Made by a program: the position numbers and the translations under genes. A stretch of 64,000 bases of DNA from JAPLNB01 sp964451955 (GTDB lineage: Bacteria; Planctomycetota; Phycisphaerae; Tepidisphaerales; Tepidisphaeraceae), in contig CAYVKG010000006.1 in assembly GCA_964451955.1 (NCBI GenBank), positions 23,778-87,777 of the forward strand. Reading direction: 5' to 3'. The notes under the pieces were generated by a model. It was not told the DNA's origin and made no database searches. It worked only from the letters and a program-made list of their open reading frames with translations. Shown piece after piece: positions 36,208 through 45,519 of this stretch; position 1 is the first letter of the stretch; every line of letters begins with the position of its first letter.

Positions 36208-37695
36208 TCAGGCATCGTCTGGGGATCGGCCGGGAGGGAGCGGGGTCTGAGCCGAGGCGGGCAAGAGGATGGAGATTTGGGTGCCCAGGCCGACGCGGCT
36301 GGCGATGCGGACGTCGCCGCCGTGGAGTGATGCGATGGTTTTGACGATAGCGAGGCCGAGTCCCATGCCGCCGGTTTTTTTTGATCGAGTCTCATCGACG
36401 CGGTAGAAGCGGTCGAAGACGTGGGGGAGATGTTCAGGGGGGATGCCTCGTCCGGAGTCGCGCACGTTGACGGTGAGCAGGCCGTTTTCGGCATGTGCGG
36501 AGAGTTTGATGGTTCCGTTGGGATTGGAATAGGCGATGGCGTTTTCGATGAGGTTGCCGACGGCGCGCTGGAAGAGGTTGCGGTCGAGATTGGCGGCGAG
36601 GGTTGAGTCGGCCTCAAGTTCGAGGGAGATATTGGCTTCGGCGGCCGGCGCCGCATAGAACTCGCGGAGGACGGCCAGTTCATGTGCGACTTTGAGGTAC
36701 TCGCGATGGATCTGCATTTCCGGGTTATCGGCGCGTGCCAGGAAGAGCAGTGAATCGATGAGCGACGAGAGTCGCACGTATTCTTCGAGGCAGGAGCCGA
36801 GCACTTCGCGATACTCCTCGGGGGAGCGGGGCCGTCCGAGAACCACCTCGGTTTCGCCGCGGAGATTGTGGATCGGGGAGCGGAGTTCATGTGCGATATC
36901 GGCCGAGTATCGGGACAGCCTGGAGAAGGCGTCTTCGAGTCCCTGGAGCATTTTGTTGAAGTTGGCAGCGAGTTGTTTCAACTCAGCCGGGAACCCCGAG
37001 GGGGAGATGCGTCGATGCAGGGTTGTTGACCGGATGTTGCGCACCTCAGCCGCCATTCGTTTGATTGGCCTGAGGCCGTGGCGGGCGATCCAGTACCCGA
37101 CGGTTGCACAGGAGAGGAGGCCGCCGACGAGGACCATTCCGAGGCGTTTGCGGTACTCCGCAATCATTTGCCGGTTGGCGGTGTCATCAACGGCGAGTTG
37201 GATGGTGTAGGCGTCCTCGTTGCTTTCGTTGGCCGGGACGTCGGCGACCATAACTCGAAAGGCTCGTCCGGAAGCGGAGTCGACGCTGAGGGTGCCCCCG
37301 CCGGGGCGTGCGTGGGTGAACATGGATTGGGGGGCGGTTTGATCCATGCCGAGGGTTTCGGCCAACAGGGGTCCGTCGGCGATCATGACGCGGATGAGGA
37401 CGGCCGGTCCGCGTTCTTCGCCGGGCTGGTTGGCAAGTATTCGGCGTAATCGGGCGGTGTCGTTGGAGTCTTCGCGGAGGATGCGTTCGATTTCCTGCAC
37501 TTTTGCGCGCAACAAGGTTTGGGTCGCCTCGCGGAAGTGCTCGGTCATGGTAAGGTAGAGGGTGCTTGTTCCCGCCACGAGCAGCAGGAACGCCGAACCT
37601 GCGTACCAGAAGGTCAGGCGTGTTGCCAGGCTCCATGGGTTTCGCAGTGGTTGCGGGATTGGTTGCCGCGGTTCATCGCCGCTCTTCGAGGACAT
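36208..37695 (-). CDS. Sensor histidine kinase, CusS/heavy-metal type
   Basis: A 495-residue protein: membrane helix 27-49, periplasmic sensor 50-185, second helix about 186-204, HAMP 205-257, HisKA with phospho-acceptor His269 (SADIAHELRSPIHNLRGE) and a HATPase domain with NLIENAIAYSNPNG (N box), DSGRGIPPEHLPHVFDRFYR (G1/F) and GGMGLGLAIVKTI (G2). The order and the LRGETEVVL segment match CusS-type heavy-metal sensors. The ATG at 37695 overlaps the end of the response regulator gene by 23 bases, so they are co-expressed with the regulator first. No metal efflux genes are next to it, so the stimulus is open. Confidence 0.88.
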   Translation of the reverse strand: MSSKSGDEPRQPIPQPLRNPWSLATRLTFWYAGSAFLLLVAGTSTLYLTMTEHFREATQTLLRAKVQEIERILREDSNDTARLRRILANQPGEERGPAVLIRVMIADGPLLAETLGMDQTAPQSMFTHARPGGGTLSVDSASGRAFRVMVADVPANESNEDAYTIQLAVDDTANRQMIAEYRKRLGMVLVGGLLSCATVGYWIARHGLRPIKRMAAEVRNIRSTTLHRRISPSGFPAELKQLAANFNKMLQGLEDAFSRLSRYSADIAHELRSPIHNLRGETEVVLGRPRSPEEYREVLGSCLEEYVRLSSLIDSLLFLARADNPEMQIHREYLKVAHELAVLREFYAAPAAEANISLELEADSTLAANLDRNLFQRAVGNLIENAIAYSNPNGTIKLSAHAENGLLTVNVRDSGRGIPPEHLPHVFDRFYRVDETRSKKTGGMGLGLAIVKTIASLHGGDVRIASRVGLGTQISILLPASAQTPLPPGRSPDDA

Positions 37696-38347
37696 AGCCA
37701 ACGCCTCGCACAGTGTGGATGAGCTTGAGATCGAAGGGATCGTCAACCTTCATTCGGAGTCGGCGCATATGGACATCGACCACATTGCTGTCGCTGTTGA
37801 AATTCATGTCCCACACCTGTTCGGCGATGAGAGTTCGCGAGAGAACCTCTCCTGCCCGGCGGACGAGGAGGGAGAGGAGGAGGAACTCTTTGGGCGTGAG
37901 ATCCAGCCGGAGGTTTCCGCGGGAGACTTTGTGCCCTGCGAGGTCGAGTTCGAGGTCGGCGATGCTCAGGATGTCGGGTTGGCGGCTGGGGCTTCGCCGC
38001 AGGAGCGTCCGAATGCGAGCGAGCAGTTCGGAGAAGGCGAACGGTTTGATGAGGTAGTCGTCGGCGCCGAGTTCGAGGCCCTTGACGCGATCCTGGACGC
38101 TATCGCGTGCGGTCAGGAAGAGGACGGGCATATGCAATCCGCGTTGGCGCAGGGTGGAGAGGACGGACCATCCATCGCGACCTGGCAGCATGACGTCGAG
38201 GATCAGGAGGTCGTATCTTGCATCCTCCGCCAGGCGGAGCCCGTCGTCGCCGCTGGTTGTGGTGTCGACGACAAAGCCATGTTCTTCCATGCCTTTCTGG
38301 AGGTATGCGGCGGTCTTCGTGTCATCCTCAATGATCAGTATCTTCAC
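37673..38347 (-). CDS. OmpR-family response regulator, CusR-like
   Basis: A 224-residue protein from a GTG at 38347 (GAGGTT 6 bases upstream; reads MKILIIEDDTKTAAYL). Receiver domain with phospho-acceptor Asp51 (DLLILDVMLPG) and Lys near 101 (DDYLIKPFAF), then a winged-helix output domain (DLTPKEFLLLSLLVRRAGEVLSR, DSNVVDVHMRRLRMKVD, HTVRGVGYVLE). It is the partner of the downstream kinase gene. An ATG at 38401 is possible but adds 18 residues not usual in the family. Confidence 0.9.
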   Translation of the reverse strand: MKILIIEDDTKTAAYLQKGMEEHGFVVDTTTSGDDGLRLAEDARYDLLILDVMLPGRDGWSVLSTLRQRGLHMPVLFLTARDSVQDRVKGLELGADDYLIKPFAFSELLARIRTLLRRSPSRQPDILSIADLELDLAGHKVSRGNLRLDLTPKEFLLLSLLVRRAGEVLSRTLIAEQVWDMNFNSDSNVVDVHMRRLRMKVDDPFDLKLIHTVRGVGYVLEERR

Positions 38348-38485
38348 GGCGGAACCTCTATTGATAACATAAGGCTGGCGCCGGAAGGACGCAATCGGCA
38401 TCGGGCGACGCCGCTTTGACTTGGCGCGGGCGCGGAGTACGCTTCAGAGACAGAGGGGGACGAGGCGCGAAAGGAGCTGGAGACC

Positions 38486-39436
38486 ATGCCCTCGATCGAC
38501 ATGCCGCTTGAGCAGATGCGGCAGTACAAGCCATCGCTATACCGCGAGCCCGATTTTGCGGAGTTCTGGGAATCGACATTGCGAGAGGCGATCAAGCAGC
38601 CGCTGAATGCTGAGCTTATTCCTTATGGTCTGCCCAGTCAGATCGTGGACTGTTTTGCCCTGCGGTTTGACGGCTACGGCGGAGGACGTCTGGCGGGGTG
38701 GTATCTTTGTCCGAAGGCCAAAGGGACGTTTCCGGGTCTGTGCGTGTATCATGGTTACAGCGGGCGGGCTCCGAGGCCGATGGACTTGTTGGCCTACGCG
38801 GCAGAGGGGATGTGCGTGTTGAGCCTGGACACGCGGGGTCAGAATGGTCAATCGCAGGATGTCGCGATCTATGATGAAGGGCACCAACTTGGTTGGATGA
38901 CGCAGGGAATTCGGCAGGCGAAGACCTACTACTACCGTTACGTTTATGCTGACGCCGTGCGAGCGCTGGAACTGCTTGCCAGGCGAAGCGAAGTGGATCC
39001 CGATCGGCTGGCAATCAGCGGGGTGAGCCAGGGGGGTGGGATCACGCTTGCCGTTGCCGCGTTGTCGGAGCGTCCCCGGCTGGCGTTGGCGGACATTCCG
39101 TATTTGTGCGACTACCGGCGGGCGATCGAAGTTGCGCAGACGGGGCCGTACCTTGAGATTCCGCTTTTTCTCAAGAGTTTTCCTTTCCTTCGCGAGACTG
39201 TCACGCGTACGTTGTCGTACTTCGACAACGTCAATTTGGCGGCATGGATCAAGTGCCGGACGGTGATGAGCAATTGCCTCTGGGATGACATTTGTCCTCC
39301 GAGCACGATCTACGGTGTGTACAACCACATGACTGCGGAGAAGCAGATGGAGATTTACCCGTTTCACAAGCACGAGGTTCCGTACGAGCACCGGGAGGTC
39401 GAGTTGCGAGTGATGATGGAAGTTCTCAAGGGATGA
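38486..39436 (+). CDS. Acetyl xylan esterase / cephalosporin-C deacetylase (CE7)
   Basis: A 316-residue alpha/beta hydrolase. PDFAEFWESTLREA opens the CE7 family. The nucleophile is Ser181 in GVSQGGGITLAVAAL, the conserved RGQ motif is at LDTRGQNGQS, Asp267/268 in LWDDICPPST is the acid and His296 in FHKHEVPYEHR the base. It removes acetyl groups from xylo-oligosaccharides or other small acetylated substrates. No signal peptide, so it works in the cytoplasm, as usual for CE7. Length matches the family (about 320). Confidence 0.92.
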   Translation: MPSIDMPLEQMRQYKPSLYREPDFAEFWESTLREAIKQPLNAELIPYGLPSQIVDCFALRFDGYGGGRLAGWYLCPKAKGTFPGLCVYHGYSGRAPRPMDLLAYAAEGMCVLSLDTRGQNGQSQDVAIYDEGHQLGWMTQGIRQAKTYYYRYVYADAVRALELLARRSEVDPDRLAISGVSQGGGITLAVAALSERPRLALADIPYLCDYRRAIEVAQTGPYLEIPLFLKSFPFLRETVTRTLSYFDNVNLAAWIKCRTVMSNCLWDDICPPSTIYGVYNHMTAEKQMEIYPFHKHEVPYEHREVELRVMMEVLKG

Positions 39437-39586
39437 CGGCCGGGAGACTGCGTGAGAGGGCAAGGGGGGCTTGGGGGAATGGTGGGGCTGGAGGTGTTTT
39501 TGGGTACCGGGAACGTGCGCTGGCGAGGTGAGCCGGTATCGGGTATTACGTGAGCGGCAGCGCCGAGTGCGGGTAGCCGGGGTTTT

Positions 39587-41017
39587 ATGACGATGGGCTT
39601 TTTCGATTTTCACGAGAAGGTTAACAAGCGCGGCGGCACGGGTGAAGCGAATCCGGAGCGTCCGATCCTGACGGTGTCGCAGCTCACCGGACGGATTGAG
39701 AAAGCGCTCAAGGGCGAGTTTCCATCGAGTCTGATCGTGCAGGGCGAAGTGAGCAACCTGAAACACCACTCCGCCTCGGGGCACTATTATTTCACGCTCA
39801 AAGACGCCAATGCCTGCATTGACTGCGTCATGTTCAAGAGTGATGCCGCCAGACTGAGATTCAGCCCCGAGGACGGGATGGAGTTGCTGGCGACGGGGCA
39901 CGTCTCGGTGTATGCCCAGCGTGGCCGGTACCAGTTGTACGTGACTCGGCTTGAGCTAGTCGGTCAAGGCGCGCTGGAACTGGCATTCCGACAGCTCTGC
40001 GCGAAGCTCGAGGGTGAAGGTCTTTTTGCCCGCGAGCGCAAGAAACCGATCCCGGCATATCCGGAGCGAGTTGTGCTGGTGACCAGCAGGCAGACGGCCG
40101 CCCTGCAGGACATGCTGAAGGTGCTTGGCCGTTTTCCGTGGGTGCGGGTCTTGGTGTATCACGTTCCGGTGCAGGGCGAGGGCTCGGCGGAGAAGATCGC
40201 CGGCGCGCTGGCGGACCTGAGTTCCCGAGCGGGCGAGTTAGGGGGCATCGACGTGATTCTACTGGGGAGGGGGGGCGGCTCTCTGGAGGACCTCTGGGAG
40301 TTCAACGAGGAGGTGGTCGCGCGTGCCATTGTTGCGTCGCGCATTCCGGTCATTACGGGGATTGGTCACGAAGTCGACGTTTCAATCGCGGACCTTGCCG
40401 CTGATTACCATGCCCATACGCCGACGGAGGCCGCGCAGGTTGCCATGTCCGGGTGGCGGATCGCGAAAGAGACGGTCGAATCGCTCGGACTGCAACTTCG
40501 TCGCGGGATGCGGGCACTGATTGAGGATGCCCGGCAGCGTCTGCTGGCTATCGAGCGTCATGAGCTATTCCGCCGGCCGCTCGATCGGATCAATGCCGCC
40601 CGGCAACTGCTTGACGATCGCCAGCGAGTTCTGGCGTTGGTCGTTGGCGCGCGGCTGCGTCGTCTTCGGTCAGTGCTTCATCCACTGGCGAGTCGGCTCG
40701 ATCAGGTTCATCCCCGACACCGGGTGGTGCTTGGGCAGGAACGGATCGGCGGTTTGGCTGCGCGGCTATCGCATGGGGTGGTTGGTGTGCAGCAGCAATT
40801 TGTGAGGCATCTGCGGGCTTTGGAGGCGCATTTGATGGCCGTGGGTCCGGAACAGGTTCTTCGACGCGGGTACAGCATCACCACTCTGAAGAAGACGGGG
40901 GAGGTTGTTCGGGCATTGTCGCAGATTAAAGGGGGGGAGCGTCTTGTGACGCGGCTGGCGGACGGAAAGATCGAAAGTACTGCTGAGGATCCGCGTCAAC
41001 CTGGCCTGTTCGACTGA
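39587..41017 (+). CDS. xseA: Exodeoxyribonuclease VII large subunit
   Basis: A 476-residue protein. OB-fold domain (LTVSQLTGRIEKALKGEFPSSLIVQGEVSNLKHHSASGHYYFTLKD) and catalytic region with VVLVTSRQTAALQDML, DVILLGRGGGSLEDLWEFNEE and IPVITGIGHEVDVSIADLAADYHAHTPTEAA are all intact, followed by the helical coiled-coil part and GYSITTLKKTGEVV. It degrades single-stranded DNA with the small subunit XseB. No xseB candidate follows, which is unusual since the two are often adjacent. The ATG at 39587 or the next at 39593 could be the start. Confidence 0.95.
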   Translation: MTMGFFDFHEKVNKRGGTGEANPERPILTVSQLTGRIEKALKGEFPSSLIVQGEVSNLKHHSASGHYYFTLKDANACIDCVMFKSDAARLRFSPEDGMELLATGHVSVYAQRGRYQLYVTRLELVGQGALELAFRQLCAKLEGEGLFARERKKPIPAYPERVVLVTSRQTAALQDMLKVLGRFPWVRVLVYHVPVQGEGSAEKIAGALADLSSRAGELGGIDVILLGRGGGSLEDLWEFNEEVVARAIVASRIPVITGIGHEVDVSIADLAADYHAHTPTEAAQVAMSGWRIAKETVESLGLQLRRGMRALIEDARQRLLAIERHELFRRPLDRINAARQLLDDRQRVLALVVGARLRRLRSVLHPLASRLDQVHPRHRVVLGQERIGGLAARLSHGVVGVQQQFVRHLRALEAHLMAVGPEQVLRRGYSITTLKKTGEVVRALSQIKGGERLVTRLADGKIESTAEDPRQPGLFD

Positions 41018-41198
41018 ACCCGGGCGGATGCTGTGATGGGGGTATGTTTCCCGGTCGTTCTTAGGCGGATGGCGTCAGGATGTGGGGGGGATGGTCGGGG
41101 GTTGCGTTGGGTGGGAGAACCGCTTTTGAAGTTATTGGGTTGGAGGTTGGAGCACTCTCCGCTTCCAAATGGCAGGCCGGGGGCGATAATGCCTGCCG

Positions 41199-42842
41199 AT
41201 GGGTCTGAACTGTGTAACCGGTGATTCGCGAGCGGGCGACGTTAACGGGCTTGCTGTTGGCGAGTCCGGGGAGTCGGTTGGTTGGCGGCCGTGGCGTGCG
41301 ATGCTGCTGGCGGCGGCGGTGTTCGGTGGGCTGAGCGTGGCCGGGGCGTTGGCGAGCACGGATTTTCTGGAGATGGACGGCTGCGTCCACTATTTGTACG
41401 CGCGATTTGCTTTTCGGGAGCACCATTATCTGGTCAATGTCTGGGGCCGACCGGTTTGCACGCTCATCTATGCTGTGGGCGCGTCGATTTGGGGACTTTT
41501 TGGCGCGAGAGTGATGAGCATGCTGATGGCCTTGGGGATCGGCTGGATCAGCTATCGAATCGCGTGTGGGCAGGGGTATCGCTGGCCGGTGTTGGGGATG
41601 ATCTTTGTGTTGGCACAGCCGCTGGTGTTTCTGCATTCATTTTCGGAGCTAACGGAGCTCCCATTCGCGTTGGTTCTGGCTGGCGCCTTCTGGGCCTACC
41701 AGAAGCGTCGGTGGTCCATCTTGGCCATACTGGTTGGCCTGATGCCTGCGGCTCGTCCGGAGGGTCTCGGATTCGTGGTGTTGGGCGCGATTGGGCTTGT
41801 GCTGCATCGCCAGTTCAGGTCCGTGGCCCTGATCGCCCTTCCGCCGCTGGTTTGGAGCATTGCCGGCTGGGCGATATGCGGGCGGCCTGCACCTTGGTAC
41901 ACGAAGATCGTGACATGGCTGCCCGATAATTGGCCTTATTCGGCTGTAAGCGTCTACCCATCGGGGCCGATATGGCATTTTGTCGTTTCGCTTCCGGCGA
42001 TTGTGGGGCCTTTTTCATTTCCGGCGGTTCTGGCGGGTTTGTGGCAGAGCATGGGCGTCGGTTGGCGCGGGCGGGTGTCGGTTCGGGGGCTATGGGACTG
42101 GTGGGTGGGGGGGATATTTGGCGCGGATCACCGCATTCGGTGCCAGTGGCTTATTGCGGTCATTCCGCTGATGATTCTGGTGGGGCACAGCGTTCTTTTC
42201 TGGTTGGGACGGATGTCTAGCAGCGGGGAGCTTCGGTACATGATGGTGGTTGCGCCGCTCTGGGGACTGTTGGCGGCGAAGGGTTGGGAATGGGCGTTCA
42301 TACGCTGCCGCTGGCGGCATCCTGTCGCTTGGTCCGGTGTGGCCTCGCTGCTCCCGATCCTGGCGAACGTGATCTACCCGGCGAGCCCGCCGAAGATGGA
42401 TCAGCAGTCGAGGCGGGCCCAGGCGGTTGTTCGCTGGTATCAGTCCGGTGACCTGCAGAAGCGATATCCCCGATTGGCCGTTGCGCACCCTGGGATCTAC
42501 TTTTTTGCCGACATCAGTCTGAATGACCCGCGGCGCTCGGCGGAATGGAGGCCGCAGACGGTGATGGCGGCGCCGCCGGGGACCATTCTCGTCTGGGACG
42601 ATGTGTATTCGATGTATAACGCCGACTCGACGCGTAGGATCGAGGTGAAGGAAATCATCGACGCGGGATGGGTGCTGGTGCGCGTTCTGAAGGAGGAGAC
42701 GGCGAACGTGAAAGACAGCATGATCAATCGGATGGCACAGAAGGTCCACAAGGACCACGTTGGCCGGTGGTACATTTTTCTGAGTCCGAGAGACGCTCAG
42801 GGGCGATTGACGGAACGGCCCACGAACCCGTTGATCGACTGA
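41199..42842 (+). CDS. GT-C-like integral membrane glycosyltransferase
   Basis: A 547-residue protein with about ten membrane helices between residues 30 and 400. The first large loop contains FLEMDGCVHYLYARFAFREHHYLVN, an acidic motif after helix 1 as in GT-C (ArnT/PMT-like) enzymes, and later SFSELTELPFALVLAGAFWAYQKRRW and MPAARPEGLGFVVLGAIGL, commonly seen in membrane mannosyltransferase-like proteins. The last 150 residues are soluble. Likely transfers a sugar from a polyprenyl-phosphate donor outside the cell membrane; acceptor unknown. The start is uncertain as no clear ribosome site precedes it. Confidence 0.75.
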   Translation: MGLNCVTGDSRAGDVNGLAVGESGESVGWRPWRAMLLAAAVFGGLSVAGALASTDFLEMDGCVHYLYARFAFREHHYLVNVWGRPVCTLIYAVGASIWGLFGARVMSMLMALGIGWISYRIACGQGYRWPVLGMIFVLAQPLVFLHSFSELTELPFALVLAGAFWAYQKRRWSILAILVGLMPAARPEGLGFVVLGAIGLVLHRQFRSVALIALPPLVWSIAGWAICGRPAPWYTKIVTWLPDNWPYSAVSVYPSGPIWHFVVSLPAIVGPFSFPAVLAGLWQSMGVGWRGRVSVRGLWDWWVGGIFGADHRIRCQWLIAVIPLMILVGHSVLFWLGRMSSSGELRYMMVVAPLWGLLAAKGWEWAFIRCRWRHPVAWSGVASLLPILANVIYPASPPKMDQQSRRAQAVVRWYQSGDLQKRYPRLAVAHPGIYFFADISLNDPRRSAEWRPQTVMAAPPGTILVWDDVYSMYNADSTRRIEVKEIIDAGWVLVRVLKEETANVKDSMINRMAQKVHKDHVGRWYIFLSPRDAQGRLTERPTNPLID

Positions 42843-42943
42843 GTGTGCGTGGTTGCCTGGGCTGTTGGGGAATGCCGGTTTTCGCGGCCAGACGAGGGTT
42901 GCCCTCTCAACTTGTAGGGCTGTGTGGGGTATAAGCTACAACC

Positions 42944-44356
42944 ATGGGCTCCATCCTCCTACGTTCGGTCTTGCTGTTGGTGACGGCACCGCTGATTGGC
43001 CATGCTGGCGAATGGCCCATGTGGGGTCGGACGTCCTCGCGGAACATGACCTGCTCGGAGACCAACCTCCCCGCGTCCTTTGATCCTGGGAAGCCCAAGG
43101 ACGGCTCGGAAGAAATTGATCTTGTGACTGCCCGGAACGTGAGATGGGTGGCGAAGATCGGCTCTCAATCCTACGGGAACCCCACGGTTGCAGGGGGGAG
43201 AATTCTGGTCGGCACCAATAACGACTCTCCTCGCGAGGCGAAGATCAAGGGGGATCACGGCATTCTGATGTGTTTCGATGCGGCCACGGGCAAGTTTCTG
43301 TGGCAGTTTGCCGCGCCCAAACTGGAAGCGGGCAAGCATTGCGATTACGAGAATGTGGGCATCTGCTCATCGCCGGCGATCGAGAACGACCGGGCGTATT
43401 TCGTGACCAACCGATGCGAAGTGGTGTGCGTGAACATGAAGGACGGCTTGCCGGTGTGGCGATACGACATGCGGCATGAATTGGGTGTGTTTCCTCACCA
43501 GATGACCGCTTCGTCGCCCCTGCTCGTGGCGGATCGTCTTTATGTCACCACGTCGAACGGCAAGGACTGGACGCTGAATCACATGCCCTCGCCCAATGCG
43601 CCGGCGTTGATCTGCCTGGACAGGGACTCGGGCAAGCTGCTGGCACAGGAATCCTCCGGGATCAGTTCGCGCACGTTTTTGTGCAATTGGTCGTCGCCCG
43701 CTCTGGGAAGATCGGAGAAGGGCGACTTGGTTCTTTTTGGGGGAGGCGATGGATTCCTGTATGCTTTCGATCCATTTCCGACGCCGCAGGGCACTCTGAA
43801 GGAGATCTGGCGGACGGACTGCAATCCACCGAGTCGCACCACTCTGAACGGGAAGCCGTTGAAGTATCGTACGCCGAAAGGTCCGTCGGAGATCATTGCG
43901 ACCCCTGTATTTGCCGAAGGCCGCGTTTACGTTGCCACGGGTCAGAACCCCGAGCAAGGGGATGGTTTGGGTTGTCTGTCGTGCATCGACCCCAATACGG
44001 GCAGAGTAATCTGGTTTGATGACAAGATTTCGCGCACTCTGTCGACCGTGGCCATTGCCAACGGGCTGCTTTTCATCGCCGACTATTCGGGCCGAGTCCG
44101 TTGTTACAATGCTGACACGGGGCAGAGCGTGTGGGTGCACGACACCGAATCGGTCATCTGGTCGTCGCCGGTGGTTGCCGACAACAAGGTGTACATCGGC
44201 ACAGAGTCCGGCTCGCTGATGGTTTTGGAAGCCACGAAGGAGCTGAAAGTGCTCGGGGCAATTACGTTCGATTCCCCGATTTACTCTTCGGCGGTGGTTG
44301 CCAACGGCACGTTGTACATAACCACCTCGTCCTACCTTTATGCCATAGGAAAGTGA
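42944..44356 (+). CDS. Exported PQQ-like beta-propeller protein (second copy)
   Basis: A 470-residue protein with signal peptide (LLRSVLLLVTAPLIGHAGEW) and mature start WPMWGRTSSRNMTCSETNLP, a typical opening of planctomycete outer PQQ-propeller proteins. Blade motifs include FDAATGKFLWQFA, VNMKDGLPVWRYD, IDPNTGRVIWFD and YNADTGQSVWVHD. Cysteines occur in pairs (GICSSPAI, NRCEVVCVN), which may form disulfides. Its stop overlaps by one base the start of the next gene (TGATG), so the two are coupled. Confidence 0.82.
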   Translation: MGSILLRSVLLLVTAPLIGHAGEWPMWGRTSSRNMTCSETNLPASFDPGKPKDGSEEIDLVTARNVRWVAKIGSQSYGNPTVAGGRILVGTNNDSPREAKIKGDHGILMCFDAATGKFLWQFAAPKLEAGKHCDYENVGICSSPAIENDRAYFVTNRCEVVCVNMKDGLPVWRYDMRHELGVFPHQMTASSPLLVADRLYVTTSNGKDWTLNHMPSPNAPALICLDRDSGKLLAQESSGISSRTFLCNWSSPALGRSEKGDLVLFGGGDGFLYAFDPFPTPQGTLKEIWRTDCNPPSRTTLNGKPLKYRTPKGPSEIIATPVFAEGRVYVATGQNPEQGDGLGCLSCIDPNTGRVIWFDDKISRTLSTVAIANGLLFIADYSGRVRCYNADTGQSVWVHDTESVIWSSPVVADNKVYIGTESGSLMVLEATKELKVLGAITFDSPIYSSAVVANGTLYITTSSYLYAIGK

Positions 44357-45081
44357 TGAATAGCAGCACGCGAGACAAGAGGTCGAGGTGTGGAGGGTCT
44401 GCTGGGTTGCTTGCCGGTTCGGGTCTGTCATTATTCGATCGGCGTGGTCTGGTAGTTTGGTTTGGCGGTGTCTGGTTGGCGATTATGTCGCTGGCGGTGA
44501 CGGGGGCTGGCCCCTCCACTCAGCCGGTTTTGTCGTATACCTTCGAGAGGAGTTCGGTATTGCCTGAGGATGTGCTGGTGCTGGCGGGCGAGTTCTCGGT
44601 GAAGAAGGAGGACAACAACGCGTATCTCGAATTGACGCCTGTGCCGATCGATTCGTATGCGGCTCTTTTTGGCCGGGAAGACGTGACTCCGACGAGCATT
44701 TCGGCTCGCATCTTTGCCAGCAGCGCGGGCAAGCGATTCCCCGAGTTTGGTGTGGGCCTGGCCGGATCGGCGGGTTACAGACTTCGCCTGATGCCTGCGA
44801 CGGGCCAGTTGCAGTTGCTGAAGAACGAGGATGTGCTTGCGATCGTTCCCTATGCCTGGACCACTTCGACGTGGACGACCTTTCACCTGCGCATAACCGA
44901 ACCGGCGGCGGGGAAACTGCGGCTTGAGGCGAAGGCTCATCCGAGCGACAAGGCGGCCCCGGCGGAGTGGATGTTGTCATTCACCGACGCAGACGACGAT
45001 CCGCCCAAGGGGCGAGCGGGCATCTTTGCGGCACCTTATTCCGAGACGCCGATTCGGTTTGATGACATCATGATCCAGTAG
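44356..45081 (+). CDS. Exported protein, probable LamG/DUF1080-like beta-sandwich
   Basis: A 241-residue protein starting MNSSTRDKRSRCGG. A membrane-targeting segment (RRGLVVWFGGVWLAIMSLAVTGAGP) is followed by a beta-sandwich with VLSYTFERSSVLPEDVLVLAGEFSVKKEDNNAYLELT (shown in part in the family style), GYRLRLMPATGQLQLLKNEDVLA and the ending RAGIFAAPYSETPIRFDDIMI. This layout resembles concanavalin-like DUF1080/3-keto-disaccharide-hydrolase folds but short. Translationally coupled to the PQQ-propeller gene, so the two products probably act together outside the cell membrane. Confidence 0.65.
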   Translation: MNSSTRDKRSRCGGSAGLLAGSGLSLFDRRGLVVWFGGVWLAIMSLAVTGAGPSTQPVLSYTFERSSVLPEDVLVLAGEFSVKKEDNNAYLELTPVPIDSYAALFGREDVTPTSISARIFASSAGKRFPEFGVGLAGSAGYRLRLMPATGQLQLLKNEDVLAIVPYAWTTSTWTTFHLRITEPAAGKLRLEAKAHPSDKAAPAEWMLSFTDADDDPPKGRAGIFAAPYSETPIRFDDIMIQ

Positions 45082-45519
45082 CGCCCGATGCCACACTTGC
45101 GGGGCCGAATTGACCGAAGGCGTCAGTCTTTGCGGGCGATGACGAACACGTCCCAGGCACGGCTGGTCCAGAATCGGGTGAGCTTTCGGTCGATAGCAGC
45201 CAGTGTGCGATTCAGGAACATGGGCAAAGTGGTTCAGCAGCCCGCGATTCGGCAGCCATTTGCCTCGCGTCTGCACGGCGAGCGGCATCTGTCGTGTTGG
45301 CCCAACCATGCCGTCATGCAGGCCGACTGGACGAACCATGTTTGTGCTCCAACAGGTGGGCAGTCGAGGAGGTGGGCATCGGAGGCATTCTTGGCGAATG
45401 GTTGGCGTTCAACCGGCGGCGAACGGCAAACGTCCGCAGTTGCCACAGGTGTCTCGGCGAGTCGGCCGCATGTCAGGCGATCCGGTTCCCGGAGAACGCG
45501 GTAGCGCCGCGTTGTCGCA
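45082..45519. other. Region without an intact gene
   Basis: Apart from the methyltransferase-like remnant at its left end, this 438-base stretch shows no convincing reading frame. The ORFs on both strands are short and of mixed composition. It looks like decayed sequence. Confidence 0.5.
45123..45339 (-). pseudogene. Remnant of a methyltransferase-like gene, C-terminal end
   Basis: On the reverse strand, 45221 to 45123 reads MFLNRTLAAIDRKLTRFW then TSRAWDVFVIARKD and stop, which looks like the last 32 residues of a class I methyltransferase. The preceding piece PLAVQTRGKWLPNRGLLNHF (about 45290-45230) is in a different frame and would join it naturally after a one-base shift. No intact catalytic part is present upstream. 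I take this as a decayed gene, but with such a short fragment the family call is tentative. Confidence 0.45.

Noticed and set aside
41033..41224. Small ORF after xseA considered as xseB
   Set aside because: The sequence has none of the helical features or conserved residues of XseB and no ribosome site.
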